36,589 bases of DNA from Limnohabitans sp. 15K (GCF_002778285.1 NZ_NESM01000008.1:1-36589), one strand, 5' to 3'. Shown: positions 23,743 through 33,961, counted from the stretch's first letter. Numbers and translations: made by a program. Notes: generated from the sequence alone by a model not told the origin.

Positions 23743-24639
23743 ATGAGCAAGCCAAAAGTCATCATTACGATCGCACCCACCGGGGGCATGGCCAATAAAA
23801 AACAGAACCCTCACCTGCCAACCCAGCCCCAGGAGATCGCTGATGACACATACCGCTGCTACAACGCAGGTGCGTCAGTGGTCGCCGTGCATGCTCGGCG
23901 TGCCGACGGTGAGGCCACTTGTGAGCCGGCTATCTATACCGAAATCAACAGACTCATTCGCAGCAAATGCGACATCATCTTGAACAACTCCACCGGCGGA
24001 GGCATCAACGGTGACATGGTGCATCCAGTAGGAAACAGCGAATACTGGGAGATTCGCTGGGAAGAGCGTCTCAAAGGAATGGAGGGCGAGGGTGTTGAGA
24101 TGTGTACCCTAGATGCTCAGACGGTGGTGGCGAGTTTTGGAGGCAAAGAGATTTTCGTTGCAACAACGCCCACCAGAATCCGGACGCTGGCCAAAATGAT
24201 GAAGGACCGAGGAATAAAGCCTGAATGGGAGGTTTTTGGTCTTTCCGACATCGTTCAGGATGTGAGTAAAGCCATTGCCGAGGGGTACGACGATGAGCCT
24301 TACTTCATAAACCTCGTACTTGGTGTGAACGCCTTCCAGGGCGCGCTCCCTTACACACCAAAAATTCTTCAGACCATGGTTGATCACCTGCCCAAGAAGA
24401 CGGTGTTCAACGTCAGCGCAATCGGTTCAGCGCAATTGCCGGCTGCTGTCAATTCTCTTTTGCTCGGCGGTCATGTGCGAGTCGGGTTGGAAGACAACCT
24501 CTACTACGAGCAAGGCGTGCTGGCGACAAACGTCCAATTGGTCGAACGACTCGTCCGCATTGTGCGTGAGTTGGGATATGAGCCTGCAACGCCGGAAGAA
24601 GCCCGACAGATCATGGGTCTGCGTTCATTGCGCAAGTGA
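23743..24639 (+). CDS. Beta-keto acid cleavage enzyme (BKACE) family protein
   Basis: This 298-aa member of the BKACE/Kce family has a TIM-barrel fold. These enzymes convert a 3-keto acid plus acetyl-CoA into acetoacetate and a new acyl-CoA. Recognisable parts are [36 protein letters not shown] and [18 protein letters not shown] with the conserved Glu. The Zn-binding HxH of characterised members reads Ala48-Val-His50 here (VVAVHARR). Only the second His is kept, apparently a feature of a subfamily. It is first in the long operon, directly before a 3-hydroxyacyl dehydrogenase that could supply its keto substrate. Confidence 0.85.
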   Translation: MSKPKVIITIAPTGGMANKKQNPHLPTQPQEIADDTYRCYNAGASVVAVHARRADGEATCEPAIYTEINRLIRSKCDIILNNSTGGGINGDMVHPVGNSEYWEIRWEERLKGMEGEGVEMCTLDAQTVVASFGGKEIFVATTPTRIRTLAKMMKDRGIKPEWEVFGLSDIVQDVSKAIAEGYDDEPYFINLVLGVNAFQGALPYTPKILQTMVDHLPKKTVFNVSAIGSAQLPAAVNSLLLGGHVRVGLEDNLYYEQGVLATNVQLVERLVRIVRELGYEPATPEEARQIMGLRSLRK

Positions 24640-24647
24640 GGCATCTG

Positions 24648-25625
24648 ATGGCGAAAGTCAATTGCAAAGAACCAAGCCAGATTCAAAGCATTGCTGTGAT
24701 TGGCACCGGCTCAGTCGGCGCAAGTTGGGCGAGCTTGTTCTTAGCTAAGGGGATCAAAGTTCAGGCATATGACAGGCATCCCGAAGCGAAGGAAAAAGCC
24801 GAGGCCTTTGTAAAAGCCGCTTGGCCCGCTCTGAGAGAGTTGGGCGTGACAAATTTGGCAATGCCTGATTTTAAGTTGCTGAGTTTTTTCAGCACTATCA
24901 AAGAAGCGATCAAAGATGTCGATGTGGTTCAGGAAAACGTCTATGAAGATCTTGACCTGAAACGTGCAGTGCTCAAGGAAATCGAGTCTGGAATTTCAGA
25001 CGGAACATTGATCATTTCTAGCACGGGCGGCATTCCCCCAACTGAACTGCAAAAAGGATGTGTGAATCCGGCCCGCTTTGTCGTCGTTCATCCCTTCAAT
25101 CCATCGCATCTTATTCCTTTGGTCGAGGTGGTAGATGGTAATGAGACGGACCCTGAAGTGGTCGCCTGGGCGATGAAATTTGTACGGTACCTGGGAAAGG
25201 AACCCGTACATGTGAAGCTGGAAACCAGTGGTCATTTGACCAACCGCCTTCAGTTCGCCCTAGTCAAAGAAGCAGTCGCTTGCCTTGTTGAAGGTGTCGC
25301 ATCGGCTGCGGACATAGATCGCGCAGTCCGGTACGGATTAGCGCCGCGTTGGATGCTAATGGGCAGCCTTCTGACTCTACACCTTGCTGGTGGTAAAGGC
25401 GGCATGAAAGGCATTCTCGATCATGCAGGTCAGGCCATAGAGTCTTGGTGGACACCTAGACTTGTTCCAAAGGTCGATGAACAACTCATTGAAAAGCTTG
25501 CTAAAGCAAGTGCCGAAGTTGCCGACAAGCAAGACGTTCAGGATTGGATCAAATGGCGCGATGAGCAATTGGTTCATGTCCTCAAGCTGCAAGCGTCAGC
25601 CAAAGCAACACAACCCAAACAATAA
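24648..25625 (+). CDS. 3-hydroxyacyl-CoA dehydrogenase family protein (lambda-crystallin/carnitine-dehydrogenase-like)
   Basis: This 325-aa NAD-dependent dehydrogenase has a Rossmann motif GTGSVG (19-24), the catalytic segment VVHPFNPSHLIPLVEVV with His148, and a C-terminal helical domain (LTNRLQFALVKEA, GLAPRWMLMG). The length and these motifs fit the group containing L-carnitine and L-gulonate 3-dehydrogenases, which act on free 3-hydroxy acids, more than the fatty-acid FadB type. ATG 24648 with GAGG upstream is preferred over GTG 24636, which overlaps the BKACE stop. It probably makes the 3-keto compound cleaved by BKACE. Confidence 0.85.
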   Translation: MAKVNCKEPSQIQSIAVIGTGSVGASWASLFLAKGIKVQAYDRHPEAKEKAEAFVKAAWPALRELGVTNLAMPDFKLLSFFSTIKEAIKDVDVVQENVYEDLDLKRAVLKEIESGISDGTLIISSTGGIPPTELQKGCVNPARFVVVHPFNPSHLIPLVEVVDGNETDPEVVAWAMKFVRYLGKEPVHVKLETSGHLTNRLQFALVKEAVACLVEGVASAADIDRAVRYGLAPRWMLMGSLLTLHLAGGKGGMKGILDHAGQAIESWWTPRLVPKVDEQLIEKLAKASAEVADKQDVQDWIKWRDEQLVHVLKLQASAKATQPKQ

Positions 25626-25630
25626 ATCAA

Positions 25631-26434
25631 ATGAAGAGCATGAACGATTGGATTAACAGCTTGCCAGATTGCCTAGCAGTAGAGATGCGAGGCAACATTG
25701 CGGTGCTGACACTGAATCGGCCGGAGAAGCGCAATGCATTGAGCGACGCTTTGGTTTTGGGGCTTCAGCATTTTTTTGACAGCATACCCTCTGAGGTTCA
25801 GGCCGTAGTCATGCAAGGGGCGGGTGGCAACTTCTGCGCTGGACTTGATCTCAATGAACTTCAAGAAACCAACATTACGCAGAGCTTTCACACGTCAAAA
25901 ATCGGTCAGCGTCTGAATGATACGGTTCAATTTTGCCGAGTGCCTGTGATATCTGTTCTTACAGGCGCAGTGATTGGCGGCGGTTTGGAACTTGCTTCTG
26001 CGACACATGTGCGAGTGGCTGAACCTTCTGCTTATTACGCGTTGCCCGAGGGGACGCGTGGCATCTTTTTGGGGTCTGGTGGCTCTGTACGTCTGCCCAG
26101 AATTATTGGTGCGTCAGCTGTCATTGAAATGATGCTCACAGGTCATGTCCTCGATGCACAAGAGGCCCACAACCGTATGAAGCTTTCGCATTACCTAGTT
26201 GAAGAAGGTAAGGGTTTTGACAAAGCAATGGGGTTGGCAGAAAAGATAACCAAAAATGCCCCCTTGGCCAACTTCGCTGTGATTCAGGCAATTCCAAGAA
26301 TTGTCGAACAAGACCCCGCAGGTGGCTTGTTCACTGAAATGCTGATGGTTGGCATCGCCCAAGATGACGATGAGGCAAAACGTCGACTGGCCGATTTTTT
26401 GCTGCACAAGCAAGGCAAAGTGAGCAAGGCATGA
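25631..26434 (+). CDS. Enoyl-CoA hydratase/isomerase (crotonase) family protein
   Basis: This 267-aa crotonase has the oxyanion-hole segments GAGGNFCAGLDLNEL and AVIGGGLELAS. Both acidic residues used by hydratases are present, in GGGLELAS and in ALPEGTRG, so water addition to an enoyl-CoA is likely. It should follow the acyl-CoA dehydrogenase encoded three genes later. The start at 25631 has a second in-frame ATG at 25640. The stop overlaps the ligase start (ATGA at 26431). Confidence 0.85.
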   Translation: MKSMNDWINSLPDCLAVEMRGNIAVLTLNRPEKRNALSDALVLGLQHFFDSIPSEVQAVVMQGAGGNFCAGLDLNELQETNITQSFHTSKIGQRLNDTVQFCRVPVISVLTGAVIGGGLELASATHVRVAEPSAYYALPEGTRGIFLGSGGSVRLPRIIGASAVIEMMLTGHVLDAQEAHNRMKLSHYLVEEGKGFDKAMGLAEKITKNAPLANFAVIQAIPRIVEQDPAGGLFTEMLMVGIAQDDDEAKRRLADFLLHKQGKVSKA

Positions 26435-28011
26435 GCATTCATGACTCCGCCACCACCATCGGTGATGTCTTCCGACATTGGGCATCTGAGACACCTCAGA
26501 AGGTTGCCCTCAAAACCCTTGATGGCGTCCAGCGAACCTTCGCTCAATTGGACGAAAACATCAATCGATTGACAAACAGCCTTCTGGCCATGGGTGTCAA
26601 GCAAGGTGACCGGGTAGCGATTCTTTCGCGAAACAGTCTCCAATACATTGAGATATTTGGCGTGGTCAAGGCCGGATTTGTGGTCGTGCCCCTCAATTGG
26701 CGCTTGCAAGCAGAAGAATTGGTTCGATTGATCGACCACAGCGAATCAGTGGCCATTCTTGTGGAAGACCACTTTGGTGCAACTGGTGACCATATCAAAG
26801 CAAAAGCTTCTAGGGTAAATCACTGGATTACGATCGGCTCAGATAAGTCAGGCTGGATCCGATACGACGACTTGCTTCGAAAAGGCTCCCCAAAGGACAT
26901 TCAAACCGGGGTCTTAGGCAAAGATCCAATGTGCATCATCTATACGAGTGGAACCACTGGTCTACCCAAGGGAGTATCGATCAGTCATGCTGGTGCACTA
27001 TGCAACGCTCGCGTGGCCGCTAGCGAAATGCTTCAGATGACTCATGAGGACACCTCCCTGGCTGTGATGCCCATGTTTCATGTTGGGGGTATGTGGTATC
27101 ACTGCTTTCCCAGCATCGCATTAGGATGCACCACTGTAATTCTGAATGAGTTCAATCCTTCGGTGGTACTCAGCGCTTTGGTGGATCAGCGCATCAGCAA
27201 CGTTCACTTGGTGCCCACCATGATTGCTGCGTTGATTAATCAGCCAGCGGCAAAGTCAGTTGATCTTAGTCATGTACGCCTGATTTTCTATGCCGCTTCA
27301 TCAATGCCGGCAACCTTACTGAAGGAAGCCATGGAGGTTTTCTCCAGTTGTGGCTTTGCTCAGGCGTATGGATCTACGGAAGGTGGTGTCGTGACCGTCT
27401 TGGATCCTGAGGCGCACCTTCGTGCCAAGACGGCCATGGGAGAGCATTTGCTGGGTTCATGCGGTCGCCCCATGCGCGAGAGGGAAGTCCGGATCGTTGA
27501 TGACGATGAACGCAGCGTTTCATTCGGATCTGTAGGTGAGATCGAGGTCAAAAGTCCTGGCCTGATGAGCGGCTATTGGAATGACGAGGTCAAAACTCGA
27601 CAGACTGTTCATGGCGGCTGGTTAAAGACCGGGGATATGGGGTATTTCGATGGAGAGGGTTTTCTCTACATCGTCGATCGTCGCAACGACATGATCGTCA
27701 CAGGTGGAGAGAACGTCTTTCCAACAGAAGTTGAAGGAGTTCTCTACGAGGACCCTGCTATCCAGGAGGCCGCTGTTTTTGGCATCCCGGATGCGAAGTG
27801 GGTAGAGGCTGTTGTTGCAGCTGTGGTCCTGAAACCTAGTTCGCAAGCTTCAAGCGAGCAAATTCTTAAGAGATTGAAGGATAAGGTCGCCTCCTACAAA
27901 TGTCCAAAAGAAATCTACATCGTTGAGCAACTTCCAAAGAGTGCAGTCGGGAAAGTTCTGCGAAAAGACCTTAAGCACAAATATGCAGCTGCTGGAGCAA
28001 TTTCCAAATGA
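26431..28011 (+). CDS. Acyl/aryl-CoA ligase (AMP-forming)
   Basis: This is a 526-aa ANL-superfamily ligase: P-loop YTSGTTGLPKG from residue 171, AYGSTEGG (A5 motif), TGDMGYFDGEGFLYIVDR and the C-terminal Lys508 in SAVGKVLRKD. It forms a CoA thioester from an acid through an acyl-adenylate. It gives the cluster its entry step, activating either a hydroxyphenylpropanoid acid or a hydroxybenzoate; sequence alone does not settle which. It overlaps both neighbours by four bases, so it is tightly coupled with the hydratase and dehydrogenase genes. Confidence 0.88.
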   Translation: MSIHDSATTIGDVFRHWASETPQKVALKTLDGVQRTFAQLDENINRLTNSLLAMGVKQGDRVAILSRNSLQYIEIFGVVKAGFVVVPLNWRLQAEELVRLIDHSESVAILVEDHFGATGDHIKAKASRVNHWITIGSDKSGWIRYDDLLRKGSPKDIQTGVLGKDPMCIIYTSGTTGLPKGVSISHAGALCNARVAASEMLQMTHEDTSLAVMPMFHVGGMWYHCFPSIALGCTTVILNEFNPSVVLSALVDQRISNVHLVPTMIAALINQPAAKSVDLSHVRLIFYAASSMPATLLKEAMEVFSSCGFAQAYGSTEGGVVTVLDPEAHLRAKTAMGEHLLGSCGRPMREREVRIVDDDERSVSFGSVGEIEVKSPGLMSGYWNDEVKTRQTVHGGWLKTGDMGYFDGEGFLYIVDRRNDMIVTGGENVFPTEVEGVLYEDPAIQEAAVFGIPDAKWVEAVVAAVVLKPSSQASSEQILKRLKDKVASYKCPKEIYIVEQLPKSAVGKVLRKDLKHKYAAAGAISK

Positions 28012-29153
28012 TTTTTGACACCGAAGAAACCCGCGAGTATCGGCACCATCTGGCCCGCTGGGTGGACGAACGCTTAAAACCCAAAGCTGAGGAGCTGGAT
28101 CATTCTGGTGAATTTTCCTTCGAATTGTTCCGCGAGATTGGGGAGCTCGGCTATCTTGGAACAATGTATCCGGAAGAGGCTGGCGGCAGTGGATTGCAAC
28201 AGCCCTACACCTGCTTCACCATCTTGTGTGAAGAGTTGGCTAGGGCATCTGTCGGATTCGCAGCAGGCGTATGCATGCAGGGGTCTACGGCAACCCATAC
28301 GTTGTATGCATGGGGTGACGAAGAGGTCAAGACGAATTACTTTTTGCCCGCTCTGCGTGGGGAAAAAGTCGGGGCCTTCGCCATCACTGAGCCAAATGCG
28401 GGATCGGATGCCGCCTCCCTTCGCACAAAAGCCACCAAGACAGATGGCGGTTGGCTGCTCAATGGCACCAAGGTCTTCACCACCAACGGTACTGTGGCTG
28501 ACTTCATCACCGTCGTTGCCACCACCGACCCAACTCTCAAAGCCAAGGGTTTGGAATTATTTTTGGTTGACACAAAGACGAAGGGTTTCTCAGTCGGCCG
28601 CAAATTGGAGAAATTTGCCGTCCATTGTTCCGACACGGCAGAGCTTGTCTTCGAGAATGTATTTGTTCCTGAGAACAGGCGTTTGAACAACGGAGCCGGC
28701 AGTTCATTTCTCAATGCGTACCAGGCACTGACAGTTGACCGGATTTTCACAGCCGCTCTTGCTGTTGGCGTTGGCCGAGCTGCATATGACGCATCGCTTC
28801 AATACATTCAGGAGCGTCAGCAATTTGGCAAGCCGGTTGGCCAATTCCAAGCTGTCCAGTTTCGCCAAGTTGAAATGCTGGCCAAGCTTGAATCGGCCAG
28901 CCTTTACACCTATCAAGCAGCGCTGTTGGCGGATCAGTCAAAAGACATCACGCGAGAAGCAGCATTGGCCAAGATCATCGCCGCAGAAAACTGCAATGAG
29001 GTTTGTCACATGGCTATGCAGAACTATGGGGGCTGGGGGTTGATGAACGAATTCCCCGTTCAGAGATTCCTCAGGGATTCTTATTTCCCGATGGTAGGCG
29101 GTGGTACCGGCGACATCATGCGAATGATTGTTGCCCGTCAAATGGGTCTGTAA
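28008..29153 (+). CDS. Acyl-CoA dehydrogenase with unusual catalytic-base position
   Basis: This 381-aa FAD acyl-CoA dehydrogenase has the FAD-binding segments FAITEPNAGSD and ERQQFGKPVG and the end YGGWGLMNEFPVQRFLRDS. The Glu of the medium-chain type (EGT) is replaced by Gly365 in VGGGTGD. At the alternative position used by isovaleryl- and long-chain types (ERL) there is Asp244 in LTVDRIF. If active, Asp244 would be the base. It should introduce the 2,3 double bond in the side chain. It starts within the ligase stop and is followed, 34 bases later, by the transporter genes. Confidence 0.87.
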   Translation: MIFDTEETREYRHHLARWVDERLKPKAEELDHSGEFSFELFREIGELGYLGTMYPEEAGGSGLQQPYTCFTILCEELARASVGFAAGVCMQGSTATHTLYAWGDEEVKTNYFLPALRGEKVGAFAITEPNAGSDAASLRTKATKTDGGWLLNGTKVFTTNGTVADFITVVATTDPTLKAKGLELFLVDTKTKGFSVGRKLEKFAVHCSDTAELVFENVFVPENRRLNNGAGSSFLNAYQALTVDRIFTAALAVGVGRAAYDASLQYIQERQQFGKPVGQFQAVQFRQVEMLAKLESASLYTYQAALLADQSKDITREAALAKIIAAENCNEVCHMAMQNYGGWGLMNEFPVQRFLRDSYFPMVGGGTGDIMRMIVARQMGL

Positions 29154-29187
29154 AAAGACTAAATTTTATTTTCAACAAGGAGACATC

Positions 29188-30321
29188 ATGAATCGTAAAT
29201 CAATCATTGCCGTCGCTCTGGCATCTCTGGTGGGCTTGAGCTCACATGCGCAGGTCAAGGTTGGCATCATTACCGGTGCCACAGGTCCGGGCGCATCCCT
29301 GGGCATCCCCTACAAGAACACTTTCACCGTGCTGCCTAAAACGCTCGGGGGCGAAGCAGTTCAGTACATCATCATGGACGACGCTACGGACCCTACCAAC
29401 GCCGTCAAGCATGCTCGCAAACTCATCAGCGAAGACAAAGTTGATCTAATTATTGGCTCCAGCAGCGTTCCTTCTGCAACGTCCATCACTGACGTGGCAG
29501 CTGAACTTAAAACACCTCAAATCGCTCTCTCCCCGGTCGGTCCTGCTGCGTCAAAGAATCCATGGGTTTTCACCATCCCTCAGCCTGCAGCAATCATGAT
29601 GGGTGCAGTTGCTGATCACATGAAAGCCAATAAAGTCAAGAATGTGGCATACATTGGCTTCTCCGATGCTTGGGGCGACCTGGTTCTCAACGGATTGAAG
29701 AGCCATGCAGATTCGGCTGGCATCAAAATCGTTGCTGAGGAGCGTTATGGTCGAAATGACACCTCCGTGGCGGGACAAATTCTGAAAATCATAGCGACCA
29801 ATCCGGATGCGGTAGTCGTTGGCGGCTCTGGCACCCCTGGCGCGCTGCCGCATGTGACTTTGGCTGAGCGCGGGTACAAAGGTAAGGTCTACCATAACCA
29901 CGGCGTCATCAACAAAGATTTCCTGCGTGTGGGTGGCAAGAACATTGAAGGTGGCTTTGCACCTACCGGACCGGTCATGGTCGCCGAGCAGCTGCCCGAC
30001 AGCAATCCGACCAAGAAGCCCTCCTTGGACTTCACCAAAGTCTATGAGGCAGCTTTTGGAGCTGGAAGCCGCAATGCCTTCGCAGCCTACTCGTATGACG
30101 CTTATCTCTTGGCCAACAGCGCAGTGGCAGAAGCGGCAAAGAAAGCCAAATCTGGCACTCCTGAGTTCCGCCAAGCCCTGCGTGACGCCCTGGAGCGCAC
30201 CAAGAACGTCAATGGCACCCATGCGATCTACAACATGAGCGCAACCGATCACGCGGGTGTCGACTCTCGAGCTCGTGTGCTTGTTGTGATCGAAAACGGT
30301 GACTGGAAGCTGGTCAAGTAA
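29188..30321 (+). CDS. Branched-chain amino acid-type ABC transporter binding protein (LivK-like)
   Basis: This 377-aa periplasmic binding protein has a signal peptide (MNRKSIIAVALASLVGLSSHAQ) and a mature start VKVGIITGATGPGASLGIPY. The order of strands matches the Leu/Ile/Val-type binding proteins that also serve aromatic acids. AAGGAG precedes ATG 29188. It is separated from the permease genes by a terminator, the usual way to obtain more binding protein than permease. It brings a second binding protein to the cluster besides the Bug protein. Confidence 0.9.
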   Translation: MNRKSIIAVALASLVGLSSHAQVKVGIITGATGPGASLGIPYKNTFTVLPKTLGGEAVQYIIMDDATDPTNAVKHARKLISEDKVDLIIGSSSVPSATSITDVAAELKTPQIALSPVGPAASKNPWVFTIPQPAAIMMGAVADHMKANKVKNVAYIGFSDAWGDLVLNGLKSHADSAGIKIVAEERYGRNDTSVAGQILKIIATNPDAVVVGGSGTPGALPHVTLAERGYKGKVYHNHGVINKDFLRVGGKNIEGGFAPTGPVMVAEQLPDSNPTKKPSLDFTKVYEAAFGAGSRNAFAAYSYDAYLLANSAVAEAAKKAKSGTPEFRQALRDALERTKNVNGTHAIYNMSATDHAGVDSRARVLVVIENGDWKLVK

Positions 30322-30338
30322 TTGATTTTCTGTCATTG

Positions 30339-30368
30339 AAGCGGGGCATTTTTTGCCCCGCTTTTTTT
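30339..30368 (+). terminator. Terminator/attenuator between binding protein and permease genes
   Basis: AAGCGGGGCA (30339-30348) pairs with TGCCCCGCTT (30354-30363) around a five-T loop, and the T-run continues to 30368. It is strong and should stop most transcripts after the binding protein gene, leaving a fraction to read into the permease genes. Confidence 0.85.
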
Positions 30369-30384
30369 AAAGACTGAGACAGGT

Positions 30385-31425
30385 ATGGATTTCACAATTG
30401 CAGCATTACTAACTCAAGATGGTGTCATCACAGGAGCGGTTTATGCGCTACTGGCCATGGGCATCGTCTTGGTGTTCTCGGTCACCCGCGTCATATTCGT
30501 GCCCCAAGGTGACTATGTGGCCTACGCTGCGCTGACGATGGCCGCCATGCAGGCTGGTAAAACGCCTGGTGTCATATGGCTCTTGCTCATCTTATCGACC
30601 ATTGCAACAGCGATGGAGGTGAGTGCTTTGGTGAGGTCAAAATCCACTTCCCGTTTACCCAGAGCTTTACTTACCTATCTCGCAATTCCTGCATTGCTAG
30701 TTGCGCTAACCATCTTCTTGGCACCGCTGCAGCTGTCAATCTACCTGCAAGCTGGTTTGACCTTGGCATTGGTCACCTGCCTGGGGCCGTTGTTGTATAG
30801 GGTCGCTTACAGGCCTGTTGCAAACGCTTCAGTTCTCGTTCTTTTAATTATTTCTGTGGCTGTTCATTTGGCAATCACTGGCTTGGGGTTGATTCTCTTC
30901 GGTGCTGAAGGTTCTCGAACTACTCCTTACAGTGATGCCCGGTTCAATCTCGGACCTATCCAAGTCACAGGTCAATCCCTCTGGGTACTGGGAACAACTT
31001 TGCTTGCCATCGTAGCGCTGTATGTTTTCTTCAACCAAACCGTCCGTGGCAAAGCTCTCCAAGCCACGGCCGTAAATCGAGTTGGCTCTCAATTAATGGG
31101 AATCCGTTCAAACGAAGCAGGATCGCAGGCCTTTCTTCTATCGGCGCTCATCGGAGGACTTTCCGGGCTGTTGATTGCTCCGATCACAACAATTTTTTAT
31201 GACACAGGCTTCCTTATTGGTTTGAAAGGATTTGTTGCAGCCATTGTTGGTGGGTTGTTCAGCTATCCGCTCGCAGCTGCAGGTGCCTTGTTGGTTGGTT
31301 TGATGGAGGCATTTGCCTCTTTTTGGGCGAGTGCCTTTAAGGAGGTGTTTGTTTTCACCCTGATCTTGCCGGTCTTGCTCTGGCGCTCGCTACGCACCCA
31401 TCACTCCGAGGAGGATGAAGAATGA
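30385..31425 (+). CDS. Branched-chain-type ABC transporter permease (LivH-like)
   Basis: This 346-aa inner-membrane protein starts DGVITGAVYALLAMGIVLVFSV and has about eight or nine hydrophobic segments and the permease loop ALIGGLSGLLIAP. It is longer than common LivH proteins by about 50 residues, mainly through an insert at about 65-110 (STIATAMEVSALVRSKS and the following hydrophobic stretch). Its stop overlaps the start of the fused permease-ATPase gene. Confidence 0.88.
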   Translation: MDFTIAALLTQDGVITGAVYALLAMGIVLVFSVTRVIFVPQGDYVAYAALTMAAMQAGKTPGVIWLLLILSTIATAMEVSALVRSKSTSRLPRALLTYLAIPALLVALTIFLAPLQLSIYLQAGLTLALVTCLGPLLYRVAYRPVANASVLVLLIISVAVHLAITGLGLILFGAEGSRTTPYSDARFNLGPIQVTGQSLWVLGTTLLAIVALYVFFNQTVRGKALQATAVNRVGSQLMGIRSNEAGSQAFLLSALIGGLSGLLIAPITTIFYDTGFLIGLKGFVAAIVGGLFSYPLAAAGALLVGLMEAFASFWASAFKEVFVFTLILPVLLWRSLRTHHSEEDEE

Positions 31426-33203
31426 TTCGTACTCATCACATTTACGTGCTGATTGCGGCACTGATCGCACTGGCTCCGTGGTTTTTCCCTGAGTCATTGA
31501 TCACCATCGTCAACTACGCTGGACTCTTCGGTCTGGTAAGCATTGGACTCGTATTGCTGACCGGTATTGGTGGCATGACGTCATTTGGTCAAGCCGCCTT
31601 TGTGGGGGTAGGTGCCTACACCAGTGCATACCTGTGCACGGTGAGCCATTGGTCTCCTTGGATGACTCTTTGGATCGGAGTGGGTATTGCGGTGTTCATT
31701 GCTCTGATATTGGGGTCGCTGACGTTGAAGTTGGCCGGGCATTACCTTCCCCTGAGCACCATTGCATGGGGCCTGAGTTTGTACTACTTGGCTGGAAATC
31801 TCCAGTTTTTGGGTGGGCACAGTGGTATCAGTGCTGTCCCAAGCATAGAATTTTTTGGCATCCCGATCGATTCAGGAAGAAGCTTCACTTACTTCGTTTG
31901 GTTCTGTGTTGGAGTTGCTCTGTGGCTGTCAAGTAATCTTTTGAGTTCACGCGAGGGGCGAGCTATTCGATGCCTCAAAGGCGGACGCACTATGGCAGCC
32001 GCTATGGGTGTCAATGTCCCACTCGTCAAGCTTAAGGTCTTTGTGCTGGCTTCTGTGTTGGCCTCGATATCTGGATGGATGTACGTTCACTTCCAGCGGT
32101 TCGTGAATCCAACACCTTTTGGCTTGAACTACAGCATCGAGTACCTCTTCATGACGGTACTCGGCGGTGCAGGATTTTTGCCTGGTGCGATTTTGGGCTC
32201 AGGGATCATCACAGCACTACGAGAGTTGTTAGTGGAGTATCTGCCAGCGCTTGTTGGGCAGAGTGGAAACTACGAGACCATTGTTCTTGCCATACTGATT
32301 ATCTTCATCCTTCACCGTGCCCCTGATGGTTTGTGGCCGCGTTTGATGAAGCTCTTCAAGATTCAGGAAAGTTCATCATTCACAGTTGAAAGCGTAAAGG
32401 TCAACTCCCCACTTGAGAAGAAGAGCTCAAAACATTTCAAAGGTGAATCTTTACTTGTGTTGGAGCATGTGAGTAAGCGATTTGGTGGTCTGTTGGCCGT
32501 CAATGATGTCAGCTTCAAAGTCAAAGCTGGCGAAATTCTTGGATTGATTGGCCCTAACGGAGCAGGCAAGAGCACAACCTTTAATATGCTCTCCGGTGTC
32601 AATCCCGCCAGCACTGGTCAGGTGACTTTCTTGGGCCAGGACATCACTAACCTTGAGTCATACCAGGTTGCTGCTATGGGTATGAGTCGTACTTTCCAGC
32701 ATGTTCAACTGCTGCCGCACCTGTCTGTCATTGAGAACGTTGCTATTGGTGCATACCTGCGATGCGATGCCGGTTACATAAAGTCCATGCTTCACCTGGA
32801 ACGTGATCAAGAAAGTCAAATCATCACTGAATCAATGCGCCTGCTCAAGCGCGTAGGCCTCGATAAACATGCCAATACCCTTGCTGGAAATCTTTCCCTG
32901 GGTGACCAACGCATCCTGGAAATTGCGCGTGCACTTTGCTCTGATCCTGTTTTGCTCTTGTTGGATGAGCCAGCCGCTGGGTTGCGGCTGAAAGAAAAAG
33001 AAGATCTGGCCAAGTTGCTTGACCAACTTCGACAGGAAGGCATGGGTGTATTGCTGGTGGAGCACGATATGGATTTCGTGATGGGCCTTGTTGATCGGAT
33101 TGTGGTGATGGAATTTGGCGAGAAAATTGCCGAGGGTGTTCCCTCCGAAATTCAAAGTAATCCGGTTGTGCTTGAGGCGTATTTGGGGAGCGCTGAAGCA
33201 TGA
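31422..33203 (+). CDS. Fused permease-ATPase of a branched-chain-type ABC transporter (LivM-LivG)
   Basis: This 593-aa protein has a LivM-type membrane part (about 1-310, with [20 protein letters not shown] and [12 protein letters not shown]). A polar linker follows at about 311-345, then a LivG-type ATPase with Walker [10 protein letters not shown] near residue 377, signature LSLGDQ, Walker B LLLLDEP and the switch His in VEHDM. Both ends of the fusion are intact. Permease and ATPase are usually separate genes, though this fusion is known in other Burkholderiales transporters. It starts and ends in four-base overlaps with its neighbours. Confidence 0.9.
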   Translation: MIRTHHIYVLIAALIALAPWFFPESLITIVNYAGLFGLVSIGLVLLTGIGGMTSFGQAAFVGVGAYTSAYLCTVSHWSPWMTLWIGVGIAVFIALILGSLTLKLAGHYLPLSTIAWGLSLYYLAGNLQFLGGHSGISAVPSIEFFGIPIDSGRSFTYFVWFCVGVALWLSSNLLSSREGRAIRCLKGGRTMAAAMGVNVPLVKLKVFVLASVLASISGWMYVHFQRFVNPTPFGLNYSIEYLFMTVLGGAGFLPGAILGSGIITALRELLVEYLPALVGQSGNYETIVLAILIIFILHRAPDGLWPRLMKLFKIQESSSFTVESVKVNSPLEKKSSKHFKGESLLVLEHVSKRFGGLLAVNDVSFKVKAGEILGLIGPNGAGKSTTFNMLSGVNPASTGQVTFLGQDITNLESYQVAAMGMSRTFQHVQLLPHLSVIENVAIGAYLRCDAGYIKSMLHLERDQESQIITESMRLLKRVGLDKHANTLAGNLSLGDQRILEIARALCSDPVLLLLDEPAAGLRLKEKEDLAKLLDQLRQEGMGVLLVEHDMDFVMGLVDRIVVMEFGEKIAEGVPSEIQSNPVVLEAYLGSAEA

Positions 33204-33952
33204 AGGAACAAATGAATCAACCAAACATTGTTTTGGATGTCCGAAACATCGATATTTCTTATGGCAATGTCAAAGCCGTTCAAGGGGTCAGTTTGCAACT
33301 CGAAGCTGGCCAGATCACATCTGTCATCGGGCCCAATGGTGCTGGGAAAACCACGCTTCTGAGCGCCATCATGGGATTGCTTCCCTCTGAAGGAGAGGTT
33401 GCTTACCTCGGTAAATCGGTCGCGGGGCTAGATGTAGAGAGTCGCGTTGAGCAGGGTCTTCGGCTAGTGCCTGAGAGGCGCGAGTTGTTCTCTACTATGA
33501 GCGTGGAAGACAACCTGATTATGGGAGCCTATACGCTCTATAGGCAAGGCTTTCGCGACATGCGAAAGTCACTGGAAGATGTCTATCAAAGATTCCCTCG
33601 ACTCAAGGAGCGCCGTTCGCAAATGGCAGGGACTCTTTCTGGTGGTGAGAGGGCCATGCTGGTCTTAGGCCGTGCCTTGATGGGGCAGCCGAAGGTTTTG
33701 TTGCTTGATGAGCCAAGCCTTGGCTTGGCGCCCCTCATCGTTCGTGAAATCTTCAGCATCGTGACCGACCTCAAAAAATCAGGAGTCTCAATCTTGCTGG
33801 TAGAGCAAAACGCCCGAGCCGCTCTTCAAGCAAGTTCCTACGGATACGTCCTCGAAACAGGACAAGTGGCATTAGAGGGACCCGCCGAAGAGCTGTCGGA
33901 TAACCCGGCAGTCATGGCCACCTATTTGGGTGGGCACAAGAAAAAACAATGA
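33200..33952 (+). CDS. ABC transporter ATPase (LivF-like)
   Basis: This 250-aa ATPase has Walker [10 protein letters not shown], signature LSGGERAML, Walker [14 protein letters not shown] and the switch segment VEQNAR. The [19 protein letters not shown] region is typical of LivF. It pairs with the ATPase half of the preceding fusion to form the motor. The GERAM after the signature is a slight departure from the usual GEQQM. It starts inside the previous stop. Confidence 0.92.
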   Translation: MKEQMNQPNIVLDVRNIDISYGNVKAVQGVSLQLEAGQITSVIGPNGAGKTTLLSAIMGLLPSEGEVAYLGKSVAGLDVESRVEQGLRLVPERRELFSTMSVEDNLIMGAYTLYRQGFRDMRKSLEDVYQRFPRLKERRSQMAGTLSGGERAMLVLGRALMGQPKVLLLDEPSLGLAPLIVREIFSIVTDLKKSGVSILLVEQNARAALQASSYGYVLETGQVALEGPAEELSDNPAVMATYLGGHKKKQ

Positions 33953-33961
33953 GGACATCGA

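Noticed and set aside
29551..30336. 261-codon open frame antisense to the LivK-like gene
   Set aside because: The plus-strand gene has a signal peptide, ribosome site and family pattern; the antisense frame is a by-product of its codon use.
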